A DNA stretch of 64,000 nt from UBA12567 sp964524945 (lineage in GTDB: Bacteria; Planctomycetota; Phycisphaerae; Phycisphaerales; SM1A02). The position numbers and the translations under genes were made by a program. Every line of letters starts with the position of its first letter. Position 1 is the first letter of the stretch. The stretch is from NCBI GenBank assembly GCA_964524945.1, contig CAZGFN010000005.1:4973-68972 (forward strand). Reading direction: 5' to 3'. Under the pieces are notes generated by a model. The model had not been told where the DNA came from and searched no databases. It was given only the letters and a program-made list of their open reading frames with translations. Below, in pieces: positions 7,376 to 15,911 of this stretch.

Positions 7376-9796
7376 ATGATCCGTCGAGCTACTTTCCTGA
7401 TCGCCGCAGTGATCGCTATCTGTTGCGTCTCAGGCTTCGTCCATGCCCAGCGTGGAAGCGACTATCCGTTCTTCGTGCAGCCCATGACGGTGCAGAATGT
7501 CCGGGCGCTGGCCGACCGCTTGGAGTTGTCCCGCGATCAGCGTCGCGTACTGCTCGAACAGTACGAGGCGTACAACCAACGCTTTGAAGATTTGCAAGAG
7601 GGAGCCGTGGCGGACTACATGGACGCTGGCATCGACACCGTGATGCGGGTCCAGCCTTGGGGTGGCGACTTTCAGATTCCCAGTCGCGAAGAAGTGAACA
7701 AGATGGTGTCTGAAGGCCTGGCGATCATTCGATCGTTCGGAAAGATCGATGACGCTTTCTTCGACGACATTACGCCACTGCTCAGTGAAACGCAGCTCAT
7801 TCGACTCGAACAATCTAGGCGTTTTCGCGCGCTGGACCGGTATGGCATACTTCATCGAAATATGGTCGGCGCCATCAACGAGGGCGCTTCGCCAGACTTG
7901 ATTGGCATCATGCGACGGGTCGAGGTGGAATCGGAGATCCAAGTACAAGTCGACGAGGTGTTGTCCGAATACGCCAAGCGAACCATCGCAGGCCTGCGAT
8001 CATTTGAGTCGACCGGCAAGGAACTGATTGAAGCATTGCTTGACGAAGTCGATAGTCGAGGTATTCGAGACATGGACATGATGGCGATGATGGAGTATTT
8101 CGGCAGTGAAGAACGACAAAACGAACTCAAGTCACTTTTTGATCCATTGACTCAGCCAATTCAAGACAAGGCAGCAATACTCGCCCGCGAGAATCTGCGG
8201 GCCTATCGTGCCCTCATTGGTGTGCTGCCGCCCGATGCGGCCCGAGATGTGCGAACGCGATTTGTTCGCAAGGGCTATCGTCAGGCCGATCAGGGTGTGT
8301 CCTCGTCGAGAAGTTCGCTGGTTCGACTCCGTGAACTCGACCTCAGCGAAGACATCAACGCCGAGGTCGATGCGGCCATTGTGCAACTTGACGAGAAGTA
8401 CGACTCGTTGCTTAGTTCCATGTTGTCGGCGATCAACACCCAAAATAAGTTCCGGTCACTGGCCCAGTTGGAAGGGGACGTGCCTCTTGAAGGTGCGGAT
8501 CGTTTGGAGGGTCTTGAAGCCCGGCGAAGCGCGATCGAGTTGGCGGCCACCGCGGTGCTCGAACGTCACCAGGACGCCTTGGCTTTGGCCAAGCATGAGG
8601 AAGACAAGGAGAAGTCCGCCGGTAGTGGCCAAGTGGATGAGGAGAGTGAATCCAAAACGGCTCGAAAGATGATCAAGCTTCAACCAATCGATGCCGATCA
8701 GATCAAACGACTCGGCCAGTGGATGGGAGCTGATGACAGCGGACTCGAGTTGATCACGATCCTGCATACGGATTACGAAACATCCGCTGAGGCCTTGCTC
8801 TTGACACATGGCCGCAGTGCATTCAATAAGAAGAAGGATTTCGACTTTGAGGCCGACCGCGCATGGCGCAACTGGCAGTTGCAGGTTTCGGAAATCCAAC
8901 AAGGGGCTGGGACAGAGTTGGCCAAAATTGAAGCAGAACTCTTTGCCGATATGGCGCTGGCACTGCCCGATTCGGTCGATCGTATGCACATCGACCGTAT
9001 TCGCAAGGCGCTCTTGCGATCACGCCTCCGCGCTGCGATTGCACAGGACAGTTGGTCGATGCGGCGGTATACCGAAGCGGTCATCGACTTGACCGCGATC
9101 ACGCTGGACACTGACCCAACGACACTCGATTTGTCCCAGAGGGCCATCGTCTTGAAGACGCTGCTGGAGTACGACGACGCGGTAGAGACCCCCCTGGAAG
9201 AATTCCAAGAGAGAGTGGCCAAGGTCAACAAACTTGAGCAACGAATGTGGGGTCGCGATGAGTATGAACCCGAGGTTCGACAGGCGATTCGTTCCAAGTG
9301 GGAGAAACGACAGCGGGAAGTCGGTGAAACGATGAAGACACTGGCCATGCTCAACCGCGATCATGCGCAGCGGGTGTATGAGCAGTTGCCTCATGACGCA
9401 TCGTGGGCGATGCGTGACGCCTACGACCGGCAGGCCTTTCCGCGGATCTTTGAGGACGGCCGGGCCGCCGACGAGGCGATCGAAGCCGTGATGGAATTGG
9501 AATTGACTCCCGATCAGCAGCGGCATGCCGAGGACCTCGCTAGCGGGTATCGCGAGTCGTGGCGGGGATTGACCGCCGTCATGGTTGATCGCCGTAAGGA
9601 GGGCGCGCCGCAGATGACCTTCCCGCCGACTCGGGAGGCGATGTCGACTGAGCTTGACTTGGCGCAGATTAAGTATCGCCGGGCGCAGTTGGATCAGCGG
9701 ATGTTGGCCCAGCTTGAGCTGCTGCTCGACCCAGCACAATCGGCGATGATTCCCGCTCTGCAGTTGACGGCGGACGCTCAGGACAGCGATCGGTGA
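7376..9796 (+). CDS. Large exported helical protein with LTxxQ-like repeats, unknown function
   Basis: An 806-aa protein starting with a classic signal peptide (MIRRATFLIAAVIAICCVSGFVHA, cleavage after about residue 24). The mature part is almost entirely charged alpha helix. Several short stretches (LELSRDQRRVLLEQYEAY near the start, LTPDQQRHAEDL near the end) resemble the LTxxQ helical hairpins of CpxP/Spy-type periplasmic proteins. A Glu/Lys/Ser linker sits near residues 405-430. I start at ATG 7376, preceded by GAGGAG; a frame start 15 bases earlier is less likely. Its TGA overlaps the GTG of the next lipoprotein gene. Function is unknown; a periplasmic structural or sensing role is plausible. 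Confidence 0.7.
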   Translation: MIRRATFLIAAVIAICCVSGFVHAQRGSDYPFFVQPMTVQNVRALADRLELSRDQRRVLLEQYEAYNQRFEDLQEGAVADYMDAGIDTVMRVQPWGGDFQIPSREEVNKMVSEGLAIIRSFGKIDDAFFDDITPLLSETQLIRLEQSRRFRALDRYGILHRNMVGAINEGASPDLIGIMRRVEVESEIQVQVDEVLSEYAKRTIAGLRSFESTGKELIEALLDEVDSRGIRDMDMMAMMEYFGSEERQNELKSLFDPLTQPIQDKAAILARENLRAYRALIGVLPPDAARDVRTRFVRKGYRQADQGVSSSRSSLVRLRELDLSEDINAEVDAAIVQLDEKYDSLLSSMLSAINTQNKFRSLAQLEGDVPLEGADRLEGLEARRSAIELAATAVLERHQDALALAKHEEDKEKSAGSGQVDEESESKTARKMIKLQPIDADQIKRLGQWMGADDSGLELITILHTDYETSAEALLLTHGRSAFNKKKDFDFEADRAWRNWQLQVSEIQQGAGTELAKIEAELFADMALALPDSVDRMHIDRIRKALLRSRLRAAIAQDSWSMRRYTEAVIDLTAITLDTDPTTLDLSQRAIVLKTLLEYDDAVETPLEEFQERVAKVNKLEQRMWGRDEYEPEVRQAIRSKWEKRQREVGETMKTLAMLNRDHAQRVYEQLPHDASWAMRDAYDRQAFPRIFEDGRAADEAIEAVMELELTPDQQRHAEDLASGYRESWRGLTAVMVDRRKEGAPQMTFPPTREAMSTELDLAQIKYRRAQLDQRMLAQLELLLDPAQSAMIPALQLTADAQDSDR

Positions 9797-10416
9797 TCGC
9801 AGGCTTGATGCGGAGTTGCCTGGCCGTCTACTCAACTGGATTGTTGTTGGCAGCACTGGGTGGGTGCGGCGGTGGTCCCAAACCACTGGCTGTGCAACCG
9901 GGGCCCGATGCCGCCGTTGCGAGAACTTCACAGCCCGTTGGCTCACTCGTCTGGGTTGTACATCGGGGGGTGCATGATCGTGGTGTTGCAGGTGAACCAC
10001 CAAGCGTAGATCCTCGTGTGCTCGTAGCGGTACTATCCCCGTCGAACGCCACATGGATTGCCCAAGGCCGCATGGACACGCGTAGTGCGCTGCAACTGGC
10101 CTTCGCCATGCAGGATGACCTTAATGCAGCAGCCCCATCCAAGGCTCATGTGATGAGCGTGCAGTTCATGCGTGCGCCATCAGGGGATCCTGATTCGATG
10201 GAGCCCATCCCGGGGGGGCAGTGGGTTTGGCTGGATTCCCACAACCGTGCCCCATCTTCCACGGACCTAGTGATTGCATTGCAGGATGCAGACCAGCAGA
10301 ATGTTTGCCTTGTTCATATGGATGCGGCGACCGCTCGTACATTTCAACGACAAGTACTCGATGCTGCCGCAGCTCGCCCGGTTCGATTGACTTCAACACC
10401 TCACAGAGGACACTGA
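9793..10416 (+). CDS. Predicted lipoprotein, unknown function
   Basis: A 207-aa protein with a signal sequence ending in the lipobox LAALGGC, so a lipid-anchored product. The mature part has a short Gly/Pro-rich linker and then about 160 residues without a motif I recognise. They include a strand-rich core (VLVAVLSPSNATWIAQGRMD) and ALQDADQQNVCLVHMD near the end. The start is GTG at 9793 as GTGA overlap with the preceding exported helical protein; an ATG at 9808 would also keep the signal peptide. Overlap on one side and a 3-base gap to the PA14-DUF1080 gene on the other suggest a single envelope-related operon. Confidence 0.6.
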   Translation: MIAGLMRSCLAVYSTGLLLAALGGCGGGPKPLAVQPGPDAAVARTSQPVGSLVWVVHRGVHDRGVAGEPPSVDPRVLVAVLSPSNATWIAQGRMDTRSALQLAFAMQDDLNAAAPSKAHVMSVQFMRAPSGDPDSMEPIPGGQWVWLDSHNRAPSSTDLVIALQDADQQNVCLVHMDAATARTFQRQVLDAAAARPVRLTSTPHRGH

Positions 10417-10419
10417 CCA

Positions 10420-11646
10420 ATGATCGAGACACTGATTCTGGCCGCCGCGATGTGTGGCGACACGGGTAGCGGGGCTGTGATGCGGGTCTGGCAGGTGGAT
10501 CGCCATTTGACACACTTGGCGCCGCTGGTACCGGGGCAAACACCCAATGCATGGATTCGCCTGAATGACATCGACCTCGAAGGCAGTAGCGGCGACTTTG
10601 CCCCATTTGAGGACGACTTTCTGGCGATGATCGATGCGGAACTCATTGTCAAAAAAGAGGGCACATACACCTTTCGGCTGACAAGCGATGACGGCTCGCA
10701 ACTCTGGATCGCCGGGCGGCGAGTCATCAACAACGATGGGCTGCACGGGGCAGAGTCAGTTGAAGGTGCAGTTGAACTGAACGCGGGCAATCACCCGATG
10801 CAAGTGAAGTTTTTTGAGCGTGGTTCTGATGCGATGCTTCGGCTCGAGTGGAAAGCACCAGGGGCCTCGACTTTTGCCCTTGTCCCCGCTGACTCCATGC
10901 AGTCAACGTGGCCCGACACACGCACCATCAGCGGAGGCACCAAGGAAGTCGCACCTCGCTTTGTAGGCAAGCACGACGTTGGCCCCGAACCAACGGGCCC
11001 GCACAACATGCTCACCGATGCGCAGAAGGCCGACGGATGGGTGCTGCTCTTTGATGGCCAGCAGGCTTCGCCCTGGTGGCGTGGCTATCGACGCGACACT
11101 TTGCATGATGGCTGGGCCGTGGAGGATGGCATGCTCGTGCGGGTTGGCGGTGGGGGAGACATCGTGTCACGCAGTGAGTACGACGACTTTGACCTGTATT
11201 TGGATTGGATGGTGCAGCCCGGTGGAAACAGCGGCATCTTTTTCAATGGCGACGAGAAGGGACACGCTATCTACGATGCCGCGCCCGAGATGCAGGTGCT
11301 CGACAACATCGGCCACGGCGACGGCGTGAGCGCACTGAACTCAGCGGGCGCCAACTACGCCCTGCACGCACCGCCGGTGGATTCAAGCAGGCCGGCCGGG
11401 CAGTGGAACCGTGCCCGCATCCGTGTTGACGGAGACCACGTCACCTACTGGCTCAACGGTGTGGAGACTGCCGACTATGTGCTGGGCAGCGACGACTGGA
11501 AACGTCGTGTGGCCGGGAGTAAGTTCATCGGCATGCCCCGATACGGCACCAACTCCAAGGGGCTCATCGGCTTGCAAGATCACGGTGATCGCGTTGCCTT
11601 CCGCAACATCCGCATCAAAGAACTCGACCCAACGCCCAAATCATGA
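10420..11646 (+). CDS. PA14 plus DUF1080 (3-keto-disaccharide hydrolase-like) protein
   Basis: A 408-aa fusion. Residues 20-165 are a PA14-type beta barrel (TYTFRLTSDDGSQLWIAGR, then VKFFERGSDAMLRLEW), a carbohydrate-recognition fold. Residues 205-405 are a concanavalin-like DUF1080 domain (DGWVLLFDGQQ, GGNSGIFFNG, PAGQWNRARI, GLIGLQDHGDRVAFRNIRI). DUF1080 proteins are abundant in Planctomycetes, and some act on 3-keto sugars. The N-terminus has a short hydrophobic segment (MIETLILAAAMCG), a weak signal peptide, so export is likely but not certain. The TGA overlaps the hemoglobin ATG as ATGA. Probable role: binding or cleaving a secreted glycan. Confidence 0.85.
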   Translation: MIETLILAAAMCGDTGSGAVMRVWQVDRHLTHLAPLVPGQTPNAWIRLNDIDLEGSSGDFAPFEDDFLAMIDAELIVKKEGTYTFRLTSDDGSQLWIAGRRVINNDGLHGAESVEGAVELNAGNHPMQVKFFERGSDAMLRLEWKAPGASTFALVPADSMQSTWPDTRTISGGTKEVAPRFVGKHDVGPEPTGPHNMLTDAQKADGWVLLFDGQQASPWWRGYRRDTLHDGWAVEDGMLVRVGGGGDIVSRSEYDDFDLYLDWMVQPGGNSGIFFNGDEKGHAIYDAAPEMQVLDNIGHGDGVSALNSAGANYALHAPPVDSSRPAGQWNRARIRVDGDHVTYWLNGVETADYVLGSDDWKRRVAGSKFIGMPRYGTNSKGLIGLQDHGDRVAFRNIRIKELDPTPKS

Positions 11647-12059
11647 GTGGCTTGCCAATGGGGGCGGGCGCGGGAGTGTTCGACGAGGACCAAACCCCAT
11701 TTGAGGCTATTGGTGGCGAGACGAGCGTTCGCTCACTGGTGGATGCATTTTATGACCACATGGATTCGGACGCAGTGGCTACCACGATTCGTGCCATGCA
11801 TGAAGATCTCTCCAAATCACGAGACAAGTTGTTTTGGTTTCTCTGCGGCTGGCTCGGCGGCCCGCAACACTATGTTGAGCGGTTCGGACATCCGCGTCTG
11901 AGAAAGCGGCACGCGGGATTTGCGATCGATCAGAATGCACGCGATGTTTGGATGCACTGCATGTCCAAGGCGATGGATGATCGGAAGATCGACGGTCCGT
12001 TGCGAGCATTCCTCGACGCCCGCTTCGACCATCTTGCGACGTTTATGCTCAATCGATAG
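11643..12059 (+). CDS. Group II truncated hemoglobin
   Basis: A 138-aa 2-on-2 globin that binds heme and O2 or NO; the group II form is linked to oxygen or nitrosative chemistry. The sequence has TPFEAIGGE at helix A/B, WLGGPQHYVERFGHPRLRKRH in the E-F region with the proximal His in RKRH followed by AGFAI, and the group II Trp in ARDVWMHCM. The first 17 residues are extra. The ATG overlaps the stop of the DUF1080 gene. The stop overlaps the convergent sbcB stop by 11 bases, so the two transcripts meet with no room for a terminator. Confidence 0.9.
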   Translation: MSGLPMGAGAGVFDEDQTPFEAIGGETSVRSLVDAFYDHMDSDAVATTIRAMHEDLSKSRDKLFWFLCGWLGGPQHYVERFGHPRLRKRHAGFAIDQNARDVWMHCMSKAMDDRKIDGPLRAFLDARFDHLATFMLNR

Positions 12060-13527
12060 GGGCTGGTTCAGGAAGATTCAACTTGGCAGCGAGTTCGAGT
12101 CCCCAGTCCCGCACGCTGGTGAGGAGCGTTTGCTCTGCATCGGTCGCTGCATCAGTAAGCAATTTCTTGACGTGGGCCGACCAGTCAGGCCAGTTCAGTT
12201 CGCGACGCCCCGCTGGATGGAGCAAGCGGTGTTTGCAGCGGTCCGTCCAACGCCGTTGTTCTGCCTCGTCCAGGGTGTCCGGGAAGTTGCGTCCGCGGTA
12301 GTGCAGCAGGAGGTCGGGAAGACGGTGATCTTTGAATTGTCCCGTCAGCGTTGCGAGTTCACTTGGGTCCATTTGGTGTAATTCGTCACGCAGTTGTTCG
12401 TCACGCCCGCGGATGAAGCCGTTGTACAAGGCGTCCTCGACATCGTCCGCCGGCATCTCATCGTACTTCCAGACCAATGGCACCTGCTTGCGAAGGTGGG
12501 CGGACACGAGTGGATCCGACAGGAGTGCATGGTGCCGCTTGGCAGCCTCGACGTCCAAGCCGATTCGCTTGCAATCAATCGACGCCAGTACAGCGTCGCT
12601 GGCCTCAAGCACGATGGGGGCACGATTGCTCTTGATCTTCTTGAGGGGAAAGCGTGTTTGGTTGCCCAGGGCATCTTGGGAGGTGAATGTCCGGTGGGCA
12701 ATGGTTTCGGCATCGGCATCAAGAAGTTCGCTCGGGTCGTGTCTCAAGTCCCACGCGATGTAGTCGCGTGACTTGTCGCCGGTTTTGCCGATGACGTGCA
12801 TCAGGCTGGTGCAGCCGATTCGCGCAGGGATTCGGGATGTGGAGTGCAGCAGCATCGATCCGCTTCCCAGCAGGGCCTCGACGTCCTTGGTTTCGCACAA
12901 GCCCAAAGCCCACTTCCAGAGTTTGGGCTGCGCACGCTTGAGGATGCGTCCAAACTCGATGGTGGCGCGGACATCGGCTAGCGCATCATGTGCGTGGCCG
13001 TGTTCAATGCCATTGGCTGGTGCGAGGCGGTCGAGTTTGAAGGTCGGTCGGTCGCCATCTTCATGGAGCGGCCACTGAATACCGTCGGGCCGCATGGCCC
13101 ACGCGGCGCGGGTTAAGTCGATGAGGTCCCATGCGCGGCAGCCAAACTCATACGTGTGCTTGTAGGGCTCGAAGAAGTTTCGCCAGAAGCCCCATCGGCA
13201 GATCATGTCGTCGAAGCGAAGACTGTTCCAACCCAGCGAAGTCGTGCCTGGCTCATTGACCCGCCGGTGGATTTCACCGAAGAAGTCCGTTTCGGGGCGC
13301 CCTTCCGCCGCGGCGTGCTGAGGCGTGATGCCCGTAATGAGCACGGCCTCGGGCGCGGGCAGGTGATCGTCTGAGGGTTTGCACCACAACGTGATGCCCT
13401 GGCCTTCAGGGCCGTCAACGGGATTGAGGTCCATGTCGGTGCGGATACAGGCGAACTGATAGGGCCGGCTGTACTGCGGGTCGGCGCCATCGGTTTCGAA
13501 GTCGTAGAAGAGAAAGGTCCCGGCCAT
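12049..13527 (-). CDS. sbcB: Exodeoxyribonuclease I (single-strand 3'-5' exonuclease, SbcB family)
   Basis: Degrades single-stranded DNA from the 3' end in repair and recombination. At 492 aa it has full length. The DEDDh exonuclease starts at once with FLFYDFETDGADPQYSRP (Exo I, D-x-E), continues through GWNSLRFDD and the ExoI-type WDLIDLTRA, and reaches Exo III GHAHDALADV (H-x4-D). An SH3-like and a helical C-terminal region follow, including RNFPDTLDEAEQRRW. The ATG at 13525-13527 is separated by 17 bases from the stop of the VOC gene upstream on the same strand. Confidence 0.93.
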   Translation of the reverse strand: MAGTFLFYDFETDGADPQYSRPYQFACIRTDMDLNPVDGPEGQGITLWCKPSDDHLPAPEAVLITGITPQHAAAEGRPETDFFGEIHRRVNEPGTTSLGWNSLRFDDMICRWGFWRNFFEPYKHTYEFGCRAWDLIDLTRAAWAMRPDGIQWPLHEDGDRPTFKLDRLAPANGIEHGHAHDALADVRATIEFGRILKRAQPKLWKWALGLCETKDVEALLGSGSMLLHSTSRIPARIGCTSLMHVIGKTGDKSRDYIAWDLRHDPSELLDADAETIAHRTFTSQDALGNQTRFPLKKIKSNRAPIVLEASDAVLASIDCKRIGLDVEAAKRHHALLSDPLVSAHLRKQVPLVWKYDEMPADDVEDALYNGFIRGRDEQLRDELHQMDPSELATLTGQFKDHRLPDLLLHYRGRNFPDTLDEAEQRRWTDRCKHRLLHPAGRRELNWPDWSAHVKKLLTDAATDAEQTLLTSVRDWGLELAAKLNLPEPAPID

Positions 13528-13544
13528 GTCCGGAGCGTACCCGT

Positions 13545-13967
13545 TTAGAACGAGATCCGCCCCGCGTCATCGATGGTGCATCCCGGATTCCAGACGACTT
13601 CCCATGGGTGTCCGTCAATGTCGGCGAAGTAGCCTCGCAGCCCACCCCAGGGTGGCTCCGATGGTGCTCGAAGCAGCGTGCCCCCTGCAGCGATGGCTCG
13701 ATCGAGCATGGTCTGTACTTCGCCAGTGGTGCGGACATTGCACGCCAAGGTGCTTCCGCCGAATCCCCCGGCGTGCTCATCCACCTGCGAGGCGTCTTCT
13801 GCCAGCGCCGCCCGGTCGAATAAGGCAAAGATTCTTCCCCCCAGATCAAAGAAGGTGATGTGTTCGTTGCTGCGGTCGTGGGGCGTCATGCCCATCGCCT
13901 TGTAGAACTCGGTCGCAGCGGCGACATTGGCCACACCCAGCGTGATGAAGGAGACATCGAGTGTCAT
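13545..13967 (-). CDS. VOC (glyoxalase/bleomycin-resistance fold) family protein
   Basis: A 140-aa protein with one vicinal-oxygen-chelate domain of two beta-alpha-beta3 modules: VSFITLGVANVAAATEFYKAMG, then FDLGGRIFALFDRAALA, and the second half ending GYFADIDGHPWEVVWNPG. The DPDGHxWE-like ending is typical of small VOC proteins of unknown substrate; metal ligands can be guessed but not the reaction. The start is ATG 13967, overlapping the aquaporin stop as ATGA, so the two are coupled. Confidence 0.88.
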   Translation of the reverse strand: MTLDVSFITLGVANVAAATEFYKAMGMTPHDRSNEHITFFDLGGRIFALFDRAALAEDASQVDEHAGGFGGSTLACNVRTTGEVQTMLDRAIAAGGTLLRAPSEPPWGGLRGYFADIDGHPWEVVWNPGCTIDDAGRISF

Positions 13968-14512
13968 GGTGTATTGGGTTCGATGGCCCGCTGCGCCGCG
14001 ACAGCCAGTAGCACGCCGACGCCCTCTCCGAGGGCGTAGAGCCACCAGGTCGACCACGCAAGTTTGCCCGTCGCGGCAAGCGATAGCCACACCGCGGGGT
14101 TGAAGGCAGCGCCGCTGACCGCACCGACTGCGTAGGCGCCGCCGCCGACGATGCACCCGATGGCAATTCCAAACCAAGGATTGCCTTCGTTGCGTTGTGA
14201 TGTCACCTGTAAGATGACCCAGATCAATGCGAACGTAAAGATGGCCTCGCCCAGAATGGCCAGACCCGGCGACGGGTTGATGGGCGTGGCGGCCTCTCCG
14301 CGAATGGCCAACGCACACCCGGCGGCCAGCGCGGCGCCGATAAGTTGTGCGCCCAGATAGGGGCCCACGTCACGTCGCGGAAAGCCCTTGGCAAGGACAA
14401 AGGCCAGCAGGACCGCTGGGTTGTACATGGCTCCGGAGATCGGCCCACCGGCGTAGACAATCGCCGCGAGAATCAGCACGATGGCCATGGGCGCTACTGG
14501 CGCCAAATCTGG
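13964..14512 (-). CDS. Aquaporin/glycerol-facilitator family channel (N-terminus lost in assembly gap)
   Basis: A membrane channel of the MIP family. The 182 visible residues keep both NPA half-helices, SGAMYNPAV and SGAAFNPAVW, with about five transmembrane segments and a C-terminus at EPNTP. The second NPA context and the AxxxY/W layout do not let me choose between water and glycerol selectivity. The N-terminal helix, and probably 20-35 residues, fall in the 100-N gap to the right. Reading frames that continue through the gap are artefacts of its arbitrary length. It overlaps the VOC gene by 4 bases. Confidence 0.9.
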   Translation of the reverse strand, partial: PDLAPVAPMAIVLILAAIVYAGGPISGAMYNPAVLLAFVLAKGFPRRDVGPYLGAQLIGAALAAGCALAIRGEAATPINPSPGLAILGEAIFTFALIWVILQVTSQRNEGNPWFGIAIGCIVGGGAYAVGAVSGAAFNPAVWLSLAATGKLAWSTWWLYALGEGVGVLLAVAAQRAIEPNTP

Positions 14513-14612
14513 NNNNNNNNNNNNNNNNNNNNNNNNNNNNNNNNNNNNNNNNNNNNNNNNNNNNNNNNNNNNNNNNNNNNNNNNNNNNNNNNNNNNNNNN
14601 NNNNNNNNNNNN
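14513..14612. other. Assembly gap of exactly 100 N
   Basis: A round-number N run marks a scaffold join of unknown true length. The 5' ends of two divergent genes (aquaporin, minus; sialidase-like, plus) and their promoters lie inside it. Confidence 1.
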
Positions 14613-15505
14613 GTGAGCGACTCGACGTGCCTGCGTCGTGGGCGACGTCCAAAGAGACGCCACACTTGTACGCCATGACCGATGCCAAGGGCATCGAGCG
14701 ACTGGTCATGTTCAGTGGGTTGTATCCCATTCGAACGTCCATTAGTGAAGATCAGGGCGTGACATGGTCGGAATTCGAACCAATCGGCAACTACGGCGGC
14801 ATCGTCGCCGTGGCCGACGTGATGCCCGCCGGGATGCCCGGTGCGTACACCGCCTTTTTTCATGATGACGGTCGCTTTCTGCGGGAGGGTGGTCGGGGCA
14901 CGCCTGGCTTTGAGGTCTACGCGATCGATACAACCGACGGGGGTGTGACGTGGAGTCAGCCCCGCGTCGTGGCCGTGGATCCGAAGTTGCACTTATGTGA
15001 ACCGGGCTTGGTGCCGTCACCGGACGCACGTCGATGGGCGATGCTGCTGCGTGAGAACAGCCGCGCCAAGAATAGCCACATCTGCTTGAGCGATGACGAT
15101 GGGGTGACGTGGAGTACGCCCAGTGAATTGCCAGATGCATTGACGGGCGATCGCCATCAAGCCGTCTACCTCCCTGATGGCAGGCTGTTCATTTCCTTTC
15201 GTGATACGCACACCGATAGCCCGTGGGTAGGCGACTGGGTGGCATGGATCGGCACGTGGAAGGACCTCGTAGCAGGACGGACCGGGCAGTACGTCGTACG
15301 GCTTTCAGACAACATCCATCGATGGGACTGCGCCTATCCGGCGCTGCAAGTTCTGCCCGATGGCACGATCGTGGCGATCACCTATGGGCACTGGGAGGAA
15401 GGCGAACCGCCCTTCATTCGAGCGGTACATCTGTCGCCCGACACGACGAGTGAAAAGATGCCCGCACCAGTTCTCGGCGCGCCGAGGTCTGACGACTCCA
15501 GATGA
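14613..15505 (+). CDS. Sialidase-like / BNR-repeat beta-propeller protein (5' end lost in assembly gap)
   Basis: At least 296 aa. Three Asp-box turns of the S-x-D-x-G-x-T-W type are visible (SEDQGVTWSE, TTDGGVTWSQ, SDDDGVTWST), the hallmark of six-bladed sialidase propellers. ALQVLPDGTIVAITYGHW and similar strands form other blades. The first part, with any signal peptide, is in the gap, so location cannot be read; such proteins are usually exported. Catalytic Arg and Tyr residues cannot be assigned with confidence, so 'exo-alpha-sialidase' should be read as a fold assignment. It ends AGATGA with nothing convincing downstream. Confidence 0.85.
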
Positions 15506-15635
15506 AGAGCGAAATCAAAAGCTGGCTTTATGCCGCCATCCGAGGGAGTGAAGCGATTGGAGGCGAATGAAGGTCACTGAACGGACGGGGCGCAGCCGCG
15601 GGGCTACGTGTTTAGCAGCATTGAACGCCCCCTCA

Positions 15636-15670
15636 GTCACTTCGTGACAGGTCCCCCACAAGTGGGGGGA
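15636..15670. repeat. Double-hairpin intergenic repeat, copy 1
   Basis: GTCAC-TTC-GTGAC (15636-15648) is followed after three bases by TCCCCCA-CAAG-TGGGGGGA (15652-15670, with one bulged G) and then CGGATG. A second unit with the same order, TTCG hairpin then TCCCCC-CAAAGT-GGGGA then GCGGAATG, lies at 21081-21119. The similarity suggests a dispersed intergenic element. Confidence 0.5.
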
Positions 15671-15748
15671 CGGATGCAAGGCGTATGCACTGCGTGAGGG
15701 GATGTGTTTGTTCCTGCCCTTGTCTTATCTAGTATCAACTACTCGTTG

Positions 15749-15782
15749 ATTGACAAGGCCGCCCAGAGGGCGGCCTTGTCAA

Positions 15783-15783
<1 letters not shown>
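15749..15783 (-). terminator. Long perfect hairpin at the 3' end of tRNA-Pro
   Basis: A 16-bp perfect stem with a 3-base loop abuts the tRNA and shares its last base. There is no T-run after it on the minus strand, so it may act as a processing or stability hairpin as well as a terminator. It is also near-symmetric and could end transcription from the left. Confidence 0.7.
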
Positions 15784-15858
<75 letters not shown>

Positions 15859-15911
15859 GCGTACGGCCGAGCATTGTACGGTCAACGGCCACAGGCTGAT
15901 ACCGTGCCCAC

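Noticed and set aside
14345..14992. Frames running through the N gap on both strands
   Set aside because: The length of the gap is arbitrary, so any frame crossing it is not meaningful.
15502..15570. 22-residue peptide frame overlapping the sialidase-like stop as ATGA
   Set aside because: Too short and without a motif; no downstream gene that needs a leader peptide. Kept only as a curiosity.
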